Shown piece after piece: positions 1 to 9,245 of a DNA stretch of 64,000 nt. Source of the DNA: Clostridia bacterium UC5.1-1D2 (GTDB taxonomy: Bacteria > Bacillota > Clostridia > Lachnospirales > Lachnospiraceae); NCBI GenBank assembly GCA_001304855.1, contig BBZN01000002.1:124001-188000 (forward strand), given 5' to 3'. The stretch's first letter is position 1. Each line of letters starts with the position of its first letter. The notes beneath the pieces were generated by a model that was not told where the DNA came from, did not search any database, and worked only from the letters and a program-made list of their open reading frames with translations. Position numbers and translations under genes: made by a program.

Positions 1-1380
<1,380 letters not shown>

Positions 1381-1383
1381 CCT

Positions 1384-1433
1384 CATATGGGTATGAAACG
1401 ACATTGACCGGCGTGGCCCGCCGGTCCCATATG
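1384..1433. repeat. nested inverted repeat between glpK and glpF
   Basis: CATATGGG at 1384-1391 pairs with CCCATATG at 1426-1433. Inside it ACCGGCG at 1407-1413 pairs with CGCCGGT at 1419-1425. The RNA would form a two-tier hairpin with no U-run. It may set the relative mRNA levels of glpK and glpF by processing or stability; this role is inference. Confidence 0.55.
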
Positions 1434-1471
1434 GGGGCCGGAACCATGCAACTGAGAGAAGGGGGTAAAAT

Positions 1472-2185
1472 ATGTTACCATATATAGCAGAGTTTATAGG
1501 AACCATGATACTGATTATTTTAGGCGACGGCGTTGTGGCTAACGTAACGCTGAACAAATCGGGAATGAAGGGCGCAGGCTCTATCCAGATTACATTTGCC
1601 TGGGGCCTGGCAGTTATGCTTCCCGCATTTATCTTCGGCGCAGCATCGGGCGCCCACTTTAACCCGGCTCTGACCATTGCCCTTGCAGTGGACGGAAGCT
1701 TATCCTGGGGAATGGTTCCCGGATATATCATTGCCCAGTTCGCAGGCGCATTTTTAGGCGCTGTCATAGTTTACCTTATGTTTAAGGATCAGTATGACGC
1801 CACGGATTCTGCAGCTACCAAGCTGGGAACCTTCTGTACAGGACCGTCTGTGCCCAACATGGGACGCAACATTTTAAGTGAGGCAGTTGGAACATTCATC
1901 CTTGTATTTGCCATCAAAGGCATCGGTCAGGTGACCGGTATTGCAGCCGGCGTTGATAAACTGCTTGTATTCGGTATCATTGTGTCCATCGGTATGTCCT
2001 TAGGCGGCCTTACAGGCTATGCCATTAATCCGGCCCGTGACTTAGGGCCCCGTCTGGCGCACGCAGTTCTGCCGATTAAGGGAAAGGGCGATTCCAACTG
2101 GGGCTACGCGCCTGTGGTTATCGTAGGACCTGTCATCGGCGCCGTTGCAGCCGTATTACTGTACGGAGCCATTCCCTGGGCATAA
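1472..2185 (+). CDS. glpF: glycerol uptake facilitator (MIP/aquaporin family)
   Basis: Intact 237-residue channel protein of the inner membrane that lets glycerol diffuse into the cell. It carries the two family NPA boxes, HFNPALT (NPA at residues 64-66) and AINPARDLGPR (NPA at 186-188). The Asp after the second NPA-Arg is the usual mark of glycerol facilitators as opposed to water channels. Six hydrophobic spans are recognisable. The ATG is preceded by GAGAAGGGGG. It follows glpK, whose product traps the imported glycerol as glycerol-3-phosphate. The length is normal for the family and no frame damage is seen. Confidence 0.95.
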   Translation: MLPYIAEFIGTMILIILGDGVVANVTLNKSGMKGAGSIQITFAWGLAVMLPAFIFGAASGAHFNPALTIALAVDGSLSWGMVPGYIIAQFAGAFLGAVIVYLMFKDQYDATDSAATKLGTFCTGPSVPNMGRNILSEAVGTFILVFAIKGIGQVTGIAAGVDKLLVFGIIVSIGMSLGGLTGYAINPARDLGPRLAHAVLPIKGKGDSNWGYAPVVIVGPVIGAVAAVLLYGAIPWA

Positions 2186-2269
2186 TTCCCGGGACGGCTT
2201 TTCTTTCAAACACCAGCCGGGCAGGACATACGCCGGGGTTTACAATTACATAACAATTGCGTGAGAATG

Positions 2270-2319
2270 GAGCAGGGCAAATAGGTATGGAAACATACCT
2301 TGTTTGCCCCGCTCTTTTT
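2270..2319 (+). terminator. intrinsic terminator after glpF
   Basis: Long hairpin with GAGC, GGGCAAA and AGGTATG on the left arm, a GAAA tetraloop, and CATACCT, GTTTGCCC and GCTC on the right arm, followed by TTTTT. It lies 85 bases after the glpF stop and 42 bases before the next start. It should end the glpKF transcript or act as an attenuator for the downstream oxidoreductase genes. Confidence 0.85.
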
Positions 2320-2360
2320 CGCAAGAGCATAATTATTTAGTAAGAAAGGAACAAAAAACT

Positions 2361-3799
2361 ATGTATGACGTAATTATCATCGGGGCGGGGGTGGCCGGCT
2401 GCGCATCGGCCAGAGAGCTGTCCCGGTACAAGGTAAACGCCTGCGTCCTGGAGCGGGAGGAAGATGTGTGCTGCGGAACTTCAAAGGCCAACAGCGCCAT
2501 TGTACATGCGGGCTATGATGCGGCGGAAGGCTCCCTCATGGCGAAGCTGAACGTGGAAGGAAACCAGATGATGCCGGAGCTGTCAAAGGAACTGGATTTC
2601 CCTTTTAAACAGTGCGGATCCTTTGTAGTGTGCCTGGACGAGGAAGCCCTTCCCGATTTGCAGGCCCTCTATGAGAGGGGCGTGAAAAACGGCGTCAGGG
2701 ATTTGGAGGTTATTACGGATAAGGCCAGGATTCATGAGATGGAGCCAAACCTGACGGACGAGGCGGAAGGCGTTCTCTATGCACCAACGGCCGGTATAGT
2801 ATGTCCTTTCAATTTAAATATTGCATTAGCGGAAAATGCTTACACCAACGGCATTGATTTTAAATTCGACACGGAGGTAAAGAACATCCGCAAAACAGAG
2901 GGGGGCTGGGCGCTGGAAACCAGCCAGGGCCTTTATGAAACAAGATATGTGGTCAATGCGGCAGGCTTATATGCGGATGTTTTCCACAATATGGTAAGTG
3001 AAACCAAGATTCACATTACGCCCAGGCGGGGGGATTACTGCCTTCTGGACAAGAGCGCAGGGAACCATGTATCCCGCACCATTTTTGCGCTGCCTGGAAA
3101 TACGGCAAAGGCGTGCTGGTGTCCCCCACGGTTCACGGCAATCTGATTGTGGGTCCCACGGCCATCGACATTGAGGACAGGGAGGCCACAGCCACCACAA
3201 GGGAAGGCCTGGATGAGCTCATAGGCAAAGGGGGAATGAATGTGAAGGATCTGCCCATGCGTCAGGTCATCACGTCTTTTGCAGGGCTGCGCGCCCATGA
3301 GGAGGGCCATGAGTTTATTATCAAAGAACTGGAGGACGCCCCGGGATTTATAGACTGTGCAGGTATCGAGTCTCCGGGACTTACCAGTTGTCCTGCCATC
3401 GGGAAGATGGTAGCGGGAATTCTGGCGGATAAGATGGGGCTGGAGCCCAATCCTGACTTTGAAGGCACAAGAAAGGGCATTCTGGATCCGGATGAATTAT
3501 CAAAGGAAGATCGGATTCGCCTGATTAAGGAAAAACCCGCCTACGGCAACATTATCTGCCGCTGTGAAATGGTGACGGAAGGGGAAATCCTGGATGCCAT
3601 CCACCGGCCTCTGGGCGCCCGCTCCTTAGACGGGATCAAACGCAGAACCAGGGCCGGTATGGGCCGGTGCCAGGCAGGCTTCTGTTCGCCCAGGTCCATG
3701 GATATTCTTCACCGGGAGCTGGGGCTTCCCATGGAGGAGATAACCAAGACCGGAGGAAAGTCAAAGCTTGTGGTGGGAACCAATAAGGACAGAATATAA
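2361..3799 (+). CDS. GlpA-like FAD-dependent oxidoreductase with C-terminal BFD [2Fe-2S] domain
   Basis: Predicted to oxidise glycerol-3-phosphate or a related 2-hydroxy substrate with FAD, passing electrons through an iron-sulfur cluster. The N-terminus has the dinucleotide-binding motif DVIIIGAGVAGCASA, and a DAO-type fold (COG0579) covers about residues 1-370. The last roughly 80 residues hold a BFD-like module with CRCEMV and CQAGFC cysteines. The start is the ATG at 2361, behind AAAGGA; upstream in-frame codons lie in the terminator. One A is missing near 3105 (GGAAAATAC read as GGAAATAC), joining ALPG to KYGKGVLVSP. Corrected length is about 479 residues. It heads a three-gene unit with the next FAD protein and DUF1667, an arrangement often seen beside glpK in Clostridia. 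The exact substrate is not proven. Confidence 0.85.
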
Positions 3800-3816
3800 A
3801 AGGAGGCGCGCTTAAG

Positions 3817-5079
3817 ATGAGAGAATATGATATCGTCATTATCGGCGGCGGGCCTGCGGGTCTTGCTGCAGCAGTAGCGGCCAGGGACAACGGAATCGAA
3901 GGCATATTGATCCTGGAACGCGACAAAGAGCTGGGAGGAATCTTAAACCAGTGCATTCACAACGGATTCGGGCTTCACACCTTTAAGGAGGAGCTTACAG
4001 GCCCGGAATACGCAGCCCGGTTTGAGGAACAGGTTTACGAGAGGAAGATTGAGTATAAGCTGAATACCATGGTTATGGACATCAGCCGTGAGAAGGTAGT
4101 TACAGCCATGAACCGGGAGGAGGGGCTTTTTGAGATTCAGGCCAAAGCGGTTATCCTGGCCATGGGATGCAGGGAGCGGTCCAGAGGCGCCCTCAATATA
4201 CCGGGATACCGGCCGGCCGGCATTTTTTCAGCCGGCACCGCCCAGCGTCTGGTGAATATGGAGGGTTATATGCCGGCCGGGAAGTGGTAATCTTAGGCTC
4301 CGGGGACATCGGCCTGATTATGGCAAGGCGCATGACGCTGGAGGGGGCGAAGGTTAAGGTTGTGGCGGAGCTGATGCCTTATTCCGGCGGACTAAAGAGA
4401 AATATCGTACAGTGTCTCAACGACTATGACATTCCTCTCAAATTAAGCCACACGGTGGTGGATATCAGAGGAAAGGGACGCTTAGAGGGCGTCACCCTGG
4501 CCGCTGTGGACGAGAGAGGGAAGCCAATACCGGGAACGGAGGAGGATTACACCTGTGACACCCTGCTTCTGTCTGTGGGCCTGATACCCGAAAACGAACT
4601 CTCAGGCGGCATGGGAGTGGAGATGAGCCGCGTCACCTCAGGCCCGATTGTAAATGAGAGCCTGGAGACCAGCATAGAGGCGTTTTCGCCTGTGGAAATG
4701 TGCTTCATGTCCATGACCTGGTGGATTTTGTATCTGAGGAGGCCGCGGCAGCCGGCAAGAACGCAGCCGGATATGTGAAGGGCGGAAGGGATACCGGCAA
4801 AGGCCGTGAGATAAGCCTGAAGGCTGTGGACGGGGTGCGCTACACAGTGCCCTGCACCATTAATCCGGAGCGGATGGAGGATGCCAGATTGTCCGTTTCC
4901 GCGTGGGAAACGTATATAAAAACTGCTGGATCGGCGTATACTTTGATGATGAGCGGGTGATGCACAGAAAACGTCCTGTTATGGCTCCCGGCGAGATGGA
5001 GGAGATAAAACTGGAAAAAGCAAAATTACTGTTGCATCCGGAACTTAAGGCGATTACAATAAAAGTAGAGGAGGCATAG
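3817..5079 (+). CDS. NAD(P)/FAD-dependent oxidoreductase of the glycerol cluster
   Basis: About 421 residues once repaired; pyridine-nucleotide-disulfide oxidoreductase fold, probably the electron-transfer partner of the preceding GlpA-like protein. It has two dinucleotide-binding motifs: [17 protein letters not shown] at the N-terminus, and VVILGSGDIGLIMARR in the middle. Three one-base deletions split it: near 4275 (PGREVVILG), near 4693 (EGVFACGNVLHVHDLVD) and near 4895, after which the frame ends at the TAG 5077-5079. The start ATG follows AAAGGAGG by eight bases, and the DUF1667 gene starts three bases after the stop, so the three genes are almost certainly co-translated. The VFACGN motif near the C-terminus is the usual FAD-binding end of this family. 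The physiological acceptor is unknown. Confidence 0.85.
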
Positions 5080-5082
5080 GCC

Positions 5083-5439
5083 ATGGAAAAGAGAGAACTT
5101 ATCTGTATCGGTTGTCCTATGGGCTGTCCTCTGACCGTGGAGCTGGAAGGGAAAGAGGTGGTAAGCGTTACAGGCCATACCTGTAAGCGCGGAGAGGTAT
5201 ATGCCAGAAAGGAAGTGTTAAGCCCTACCAGAATTGTTACTTCCACTGTGAAGGTGGAGGGCGGTAAGGCGGATATGGTTTCCGTAAAGACAAAGGAGGA
5301 TATACCAAAAGACAAAATTTTCCAGTGTGTAAAGGCTCTGAAGGGCATCACTGTAAAAGCTCCGGTTCACATCGGCGATGTAATTGTGCCCAATGTGGCG
5401 GATACGGGGGTTGACATCGTAGCTACAAAAGAAGCATAG
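5083..5439 (+). CDS. DUF1667 protein, small Cys-rich partner
   Basis: Intact 118-residue protein of the DUF1667 family (COG3862). The N-terminus carries CIGCPMGCPL and, around residue 32, a further cysteine in HTCKRGEVYA. That spacing suggests metal or iron-sulfur binding, though none has been shown from sequence alone. Proteins of this family are regularly encoded directly after the two FAD oxidoreductases present here, which suggests a third subunit or electron carrier of the same glycerol-3-phosphate-oxidising complex. The ATG is three bases after the upstream stop, with GTAGAGGAGG inside the preceding gene as its ribosome site. A GC-rich hairpin (GCCGCC-TTCA-GGCGGC, about 5454-5469) follows the stop but lacks a U-run. 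Confidence 0.85.
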   Translation: MEKRELICIGCPMGCPLTVELEGKEVVSVTGHTCKRGEVYARKEVLSPTRIVTSTVKVEGGKADMVSVKTKEDIPKDKIFQCVKALKGITVKAPVHIGDVIVPNVADTGVDIVATKEA

Positions 5440-5682
5440 TCCTTTAGTCGGCAGCCGCCTTCAGGCGGCGGCCGGCTTACTGTGGTTTTGCACATAGCCG
5501 GGACTTGTATTCCGGTTTGCGCCGGAAGCTGAGACATACTGAGGAGAGCCGGAGGGGACGCGCCTTTGGCAAGACAGCAACGGGTAACTGCACGAAGCGG
5601 CCGGAGTAAGCCTGCCAAGTGCCTGTATCGCACCGGGGGACCCTGTGGCCGCCGCCAGGTGCTTATAGCAAGGAGGATTTCC

Positions 5683-5877
5683 ATGGAGAAGAAAAAATTG
5701 GATATTAACAACATGAACGGCATGACTGAGGAAGAGGATAAGACCTGCGGCCTTAATGACATGAACTGCCTGGAAAATGAGGAGGATAAAACCTGCGGAC
5801 TCAACGATATGAACTGTGTTGAGGATGAGGAGGACAAGACCTGCGGACTTAACGACATGAACTGCCTGGGCGAATAA
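5683..5877 (+). CDS. small acidic protein with three EDKTCGLNDMNC repeats
   Basis: 64 residues, no recognised family. After a Lys-rich start and NNMNGM, the core EDKTCGLNDMNC occurs three times with a 16-residue period (cysteines at 22, 29, 38, 45, 54 and 61), joined by short acidic linkers. The ATG sits seven bases behind a strong AAGGAGG. The three DNA copies differ at many third positions (GGC/GGA, CTT/CTC, AAT/AAC, GAC/GAT, TGC/TGT, AAG/AAA) while the core peptide is unchanged, so selection acts on the protein. It lies between the DUF1667 gene and dhaK. Possible roles are metal binding, a redox peptide or a peptide substrate for modification; none is shown. No signal peptide or membrane segment is present. 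Confidence 0.75.
   Translation: MEKKKLDINNMNGMTEEEDKTCGLNDMNCLENEEDKTCGLNDMNCVEDEEDKTCGLNDMNCLGE
5734..5877 (+). repeat. three tandem 48-base coding repeats
   Basis: Units begin at 5734, 5782 and 5830. Each encodes EDKTCGLNDMNC plus a four-residue acidic linker. Differences between units are almost all synonymous in the 12-residue core and non-synonymous in the linkers. Confidence 0.85.
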
Positions 5878-5999
5878 GACGGGAAAGGCGGCAGCCGCCA
5901 AAGGGACAGGCTTATGTCTCCCTTCGGCGGTCTGCATGCGTTTATAAAGAGATCCGGAACCTGACTGTATCAAAATATAATAAGGGGGTTTTCGCAATT

Positions 6000-6986
6000 A
6001 TGAAGAAATTTATCAACGATGTAACGCTGGTAGAGGAACAGATGATTCAGGGTATGGTTAAGGCATATCCCCGGTATTTAAGGAAACTGGATTGCGGCAA
6101 CGTGGTGGTGCGCGCCCGGAAGAAAGAAGGCAAGGTAGCCCTCATCAGCGGCGGAGGAAGCGGTCACGAGCCGGCCCACGGCGGCTTTGTGGGAACAGGC
6201 ATGCTGGACGCGGCTGTGGCCGGAGCGGTATTTACCTCCCCCACGCCGGATCAGATTTATGAGGGGATCAAGGCAATCGCCACAGACGCAGGCGTTCTCA
6301 TGGTGGTCAAAAACTACACCGGCGATGTGATGAATTTTGAGATGGCGGCGGAGATGGCGGAGATGGACGGCATAGCTGTCAAGTATGTAGTTACCAACGA
6401 CGACGTAGCCGTAAAGGACAGCCTCTACACCGTAGGCCGCAGAGGCGTGGCAGGAACTGTATTTGTACATAAGATTGCAGGAGCCCTGGCAGAGACGGGG
6501 GCTTCCCTGGACCAGGTTCAGGCAGTGGCTTTGAAGGTAATCGACAATGTAAGGACCATGGGCGCAGCTATCGCTCCCTGCACCGTACCTGCGGCGGGAA
6601 AACCTGGATTTGAACTGTCTGAGGGAGAGATGGAGGTGGGGATCGGCATCCATGGAGAGCCGGGAACCCATAAGGAGCCCGTCAAGACGGCGGATCAGAT
6701 TGTAGATATGCTCCTGGCACAGATTCTGGCAGATATCGATTACACAGGCCATGAGGTGGCTGTGATGGTGAACGGCGCAGGCGCCACCCCGCTTATGGAG
6801 CTGTTCATCCTCAATAACCGGATTGCCGATGTGCTGGCAGAGAAGAATATCAAGGTTTACAAAACCTTTGTGGGAGAATATATGACCTCCATTGAAATGC
6901 AGGGATTTTCCATCTCGCTGCTGCGTCTGGACGATGAGATGAAAACATTGCTGGATGCGCCTGCAGATACGCCCGCATGGAAATAA
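6000..6986 (+). CDS. dhaK: dihydroxyacetone kinase, substrate-binding subunit DhaK
   Basis: Intact, 328 residues. It binds dihydroxyacetone covalently for phosphorylation by the PTS-dependent DhaKLM kinase in the cytoplasm. His218 in GIGIHGEPG is the residue that forms the hemiaminal with the substrate in the E. coli enzyme and falls at the same position here. The N-terminal LISGGGSGHEPAHGGFVG block is the other hallmark. The start follows AAGGGGG. dhaL and dhaM follow in order, giving a complete kinase. An unterminated hairpin at about 5895-5930 lies in the leader. DHAP produced here enters lower glycolysis together with glycerol-3-phosphate from the upstream glp genes. Confidence 0.97.
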   Translation: MKKFINDVTLVEEQMIQGMVKAYPRYLRKLDCGNVVVRARKKEGKVALISGGGSGHEPAHGGFVGTGMLDAAVAGAVFTSPTPDQIYEGIKAIATDAGVLMVVKNYTGDVMNFEMAAEMAEMDGIAVKYVVTNDDVAVKDSLYTVGRRGVAGTVFVHKIAGALAETGASLDQVQAVALKVIDNVRTMGAAIAPCTVPAAGKPGFELSEGEMEVGIGIHGEPGTHKEPVKTADQIVDMLLAQILADIDYTGHEVAVMVNGAGATPLMELFILNNRIADVLAEKNIKVYKTFVGEYMTSIEMQGFSISLLRLDDEMKTLLDAPADTPAWK

Positions 6987-7089
6987 GTCTTAGAATCAGA
7001 GTTGTCCCCGCACAGCGGGGACTTTATGAGGTTTTGAGGTATGGTAAACGATATATTAAGAGCTTACTTGAAAAAGAAAGGTGGTCATC

Positions 7090-7718
7090 ATGGCAGACAG
7101 TAAGAGGATATTGGAAATCATCAGGGCGATGGGTCTGAAGATGGAGGAGCAGAAAGATTATCTCACGGAGCTGGACCAGCCTATCGGAGACAGCGACCAT
7201 GGAATCAATCTGGCCCGGGGATTTGGAGCGGTGGAGGAGAAGCTCCCCTCCTTGAGGGCAAAGATATCGGAACCATACTTAAGACAGTTGGAATGACGCT
7301 GGTATCCACAGTGGGAGGCGCTTCCGGTCCTTTGTACGGTACTGCTTACATGAAGGCAGGTATGGCCATGGCCGGAAAGAACGAGATGGATATCCGGGAT
7401 TTTCTGACTATGATGGATGCCGCCGTGGAAGGCGTAATGCAGAGGGGAAAGGCGGCAGTGGGGGAAGCCACCATGCTGGACGCCATGGTTCCTTCCCTGG
7501 ACGCCATGAAGGCGGCTGCAGCAGAGGGGAAAACCCCAAAGGAAGTGCTGGCGGCAGGCGTGAAGGCTGCCTGGGCGGGGGCGGAACATACCAAAGATTT
7601 GGTGGCTACCAAGGGCAGAGCCAGCTATGTGGGAGAGCGGGGGCTGGGACACCAGGATCCCGGGGCGACTTCCTATTCCTATATGCTGGAGGTGATTGGA
7701 GCCGGAGCGCTGGAATGA
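7090..7718 (+). CDS. dhaL: dihydroxyacetone kinase, ADP-binding subunit DhaL
   Basis: About 209 residues after repair. DhaL holds a tightly bound ADP that is phosphorylated by DhaM and passes the phosphoryl group to dihydroxyacetone on DhaK. The motif IGDSDHGINLARGF supplies the aspartates and histidine that coordinate the magnesium-nucleotide; GGASGPLYGTAY and the C-terminal DPGATSYSYML are further family blocks. One G is missing near 7258 (GGGGC read as GGGC), which splits the gene into residues 1-58 and the remainder. I prefer ATG 7090 to the in-frame GTG at 7081, because AAAGG lies eight bases before the ATG. It sits between dhaK and dhaM. Confidence 0.93.
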
Positions 7719-7747
7719 GTAACGGATGAAAGGAGTAAGTGCATCGT

Positions 7748-8128
7748 ATGGTAGGATTTGTAATCGTATCCCACAGTGAGAACCTTGCTAAGAGCGTTGT
7801 GGAGCTGACCTCTATGATGGCGCCCAGCGCCAGCATTGCAGCGGCAGGAGGACTGGAGGACGGCAATTTCGGAACCAGCTTTGAAAAGATACAGGCGGCC
7901 ATCGAATCCGTATATTCCGAGGACGGGGTTCTGGTGCTCATGGATATGGGAAGCGCTGTTATGACTACGGAGATGGTAATTGAGATGTTTGAAGACAAAA
8001 AAGTGGAGATGGTAGACTGCCCCCTTGTGGAAGGAGCCGTAGTGGCCACCATTGATTCTGTGGGAGGCATGGATTTTGAGACGATCAAGGCGGATCTGGC
8101 CAAGGTGGGGACTGCAAAGAAGTTTTGA
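7748..8128 (+). CDS. dhaM: PTS-dependent dihydroxyacetone kinase phosphotransferase DhaM (EIIA domain)
   Basis: Intact 126-residue EIIA-Man-type protein that carries phosphate from HPr to the ADP of DhaL. The active-site histidine is His9 in VIVSHSENLAKS, the position known from E. coli DhaM. Only the EIIA domain is present; the HPr-like and EI-like domains of the long enterobacterial DhaM are absent, as is usual in Firmicutes. General HPr is therefore the likely donor, and an HPr gene lies at 31637. ATG 7748 gives the conserved N-terminus; a GTG nine bases upstream sits too close to the AAAGGAG. The gene ends the dha unit, and a strong terminator follows. Confidence 0.93.
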   Translation: MVGFVIVSHSENLAKSVVELTSMMAPSASIAAAGGLEDGNFGTSFEKIQAAIESVYSEDGVLVLMDMGSAVMTTEMVIEMFEDKKVEMVDCPLVEGAVVATIDSVGGMDFETIKADLAKVGTAKKF

Positions 8129-8176
8129 TTGCCAAAGGCCAGAACTTATATGCCGTTTATACGGCTTAAATACTAA

Positions 8177-8223
8177 AAAAGTACCGGCAGGCCTGCTGAA
8201 GCCATGGCTTATCCGGTACTTTT
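8177..8223. terminator. bidirectional terminator between dhaM and the NusG-II gene
   Basis: AAAAGTACCGG at 8177-8187 pairs perfectly with CCGGTACTTTT at 8213-8223. The loop contains the palindrome AAGCCATGGCTT. A-run and T-run on either side suit both converging transcripts. Confidence 0.85.
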
Positions 8224-8241
8224 GATTTGCACAGAGGGGAA

Positions 8242-8592
8242 CTATTCATTTGCCATAATCGTGACAATCATCTTATTGGGAAGGCAGACGATGGTATCGC
8301 TGTTTAAATGCTTTTTGCCCTGTTGAACACAGACTTTATCAGGGCAGCTGGCTTCGCTGCACCATATTTGGCCGTCCCTGACCACCAGATGGTTCGTACC
8401 GCCGCCGCTTCCCGTAATTGTCAGTTCCGTATCCTTGGACAGATCCAGCCGTTTTACAACCTCGCCGTTTACTGTCACCTCCGCCATACCAGCCGGGGTG
8501 CGGCGGGCGAACTGCATGGCCCCAAAGGCAGCCGCAGCTGACAGCAAAAGCGCTGCAGCCAGTATCAAATCCCGTTTCTGTAAAAGTTTCAT
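8242..8592 (-). CDS. NusG domain II (KOW-like) secreted or membrane-anchored protein
   Basis: Intact, 116 residues. One N-terminal membrane span (about residues 9-27, LILAAALLLSAAAAF) is followed by an outside beta domain of the NusG_II family. That family has the conserved CPDKVCVQQG and IVCLPNKMIV segments, with cysteines at the expected places. It is not the transcription factor NusG. Its start overlaps the stop of the upstream FMN-binding-like gene by four bases (ATGA), so the two are translationally coupled. Neighbours of this family often include FMN-binding proteins and Gx transporters, pointing to an extracytoplasmic redox or quinone-related function; that link is inference. Confidence 0.8.
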   Translation of the reverse strand: MKLLQKRDLILAAALLLSAAAAFGAMQFARRTPAGMAEVTVNGEVVKRLDLSKDTELTITGSGGGTNHLVVRDGQIWCSEASCPDKVCVQQGKKHLNSDTIVCLPNKMIVTIMANE

Positions 8593-9095
8593 TCTTTAGC
8601 AGCCTGTTTCAGGCAGTCCTCCACACCGTTTATAAAGGGGTATACGTTGATGCTCACAGATGCGATTGTATCTGTGGCATAGCCTTCGGCATTGGCAAGA
8701 CCGGATACCTTCTGGTGTTCGATTACGTAGCTGGCTACGGAATGGGCCTGGGCGGCCCAGGTGGGACCTGACTCAGACATAATGTACTGTCCGTCCATGG
8801 AAAGCTTCTTCTTGCCCTGTCCTTCTTCATTAAATGAATCCCAGGAGCATGAAACGATAATTCCGTTCTCAACAGTGATGGAGACGCGCTCTTTGTAGCC
8901 CTTGTCGTCAAACTGTGGCGCTTCATAAGTGTAGGATCCGTCTGCCAGAGGGTATTCCGGCCGGGCGTTTGTAATCGGTCCTCTCAAGGTACGGTACAGG
9001 GGGCCGGATACGGCGATTACAATTACGGAGAGAAGGGCCATGACAACAATGCCGGCGATACTTTTGGTTGTCTGTTTCATTGGTTCTTTGCTCAT
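8589..9095 (-). CDS. FMN-binding-domain-like membrane protein, atypical flavin site
   Basis: Intact, 168 residues. One membrane span near the N-terminus (about residues 12-30) leads to an extracytoplasmic domain resembling FMN_bind proteins (the RnfG/EetA type): a DGSYTYEAP strand, YKERVSITVENGII, and a C-terminal helix region. In the family a Ser/Thr of SGA[TS] is flavinylated by ApbE. The aligned stretch here reads DTIASVSINVYPF, so the accepting Thr is not in its usual context. The protein may bind no flavin or use a nearby Ser. The ATG at 9095 lies behind AAGGAG. It is coupled to the NusG-II gene. Confidence 0.7.
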   Translation of the reverse strand: MSKEPMKQTTKSIAGIVVMALLSVIVIAVSGPLYRTLRGPITNARPEYPLADGSYTYEAPQFDDKGYKERVSITVENGIIVSCSWDSFNEEGQGKKKLSMDGQYIMSESGPTWAAQAHSVASYVIEHQKVSGLANAEGYATDTIASVSINVYPFINGVEDCLKQAAKE

Positions 9096-9204
9096 TGTAA
9101 CACTCCTTGCGTATAATATAGTTTTGCCGCGGATAGTGAATAGAACGGGCATTGTTTATTTTATCACAAGACACACCGGGCCACAATGGATAATTTATGA
9201 AAAT

Positions 9205-9238
9205 GGAAAAAAACCCCCGCCGGAATTCCGGCAGGGCG
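9205..9238 (-). terminator. intrinsic terminator of the aminotransferase gene
   Basis: Read on the minus strand: CCCTGCCGG, loop AATT, CCGGCGGGG, then TTTTTTT. It lies immediately after the aminotransferase stop at 9246. Confidence 0.85.
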
Positions 9239-9245
9239 ATGCTTC

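Noticed and set aside
5734..5865. CRISPR-like array
   Set aside because: Three contiguous 48-base coding repeats without unique spacers; differences are synonymous.
8242..8592. Transcription factor NusG
   Set aside because: Only the second-domain-like fold is present behind a membrane anchor, with the CPDKVC and LPNK marks of the separate NusG_II family.
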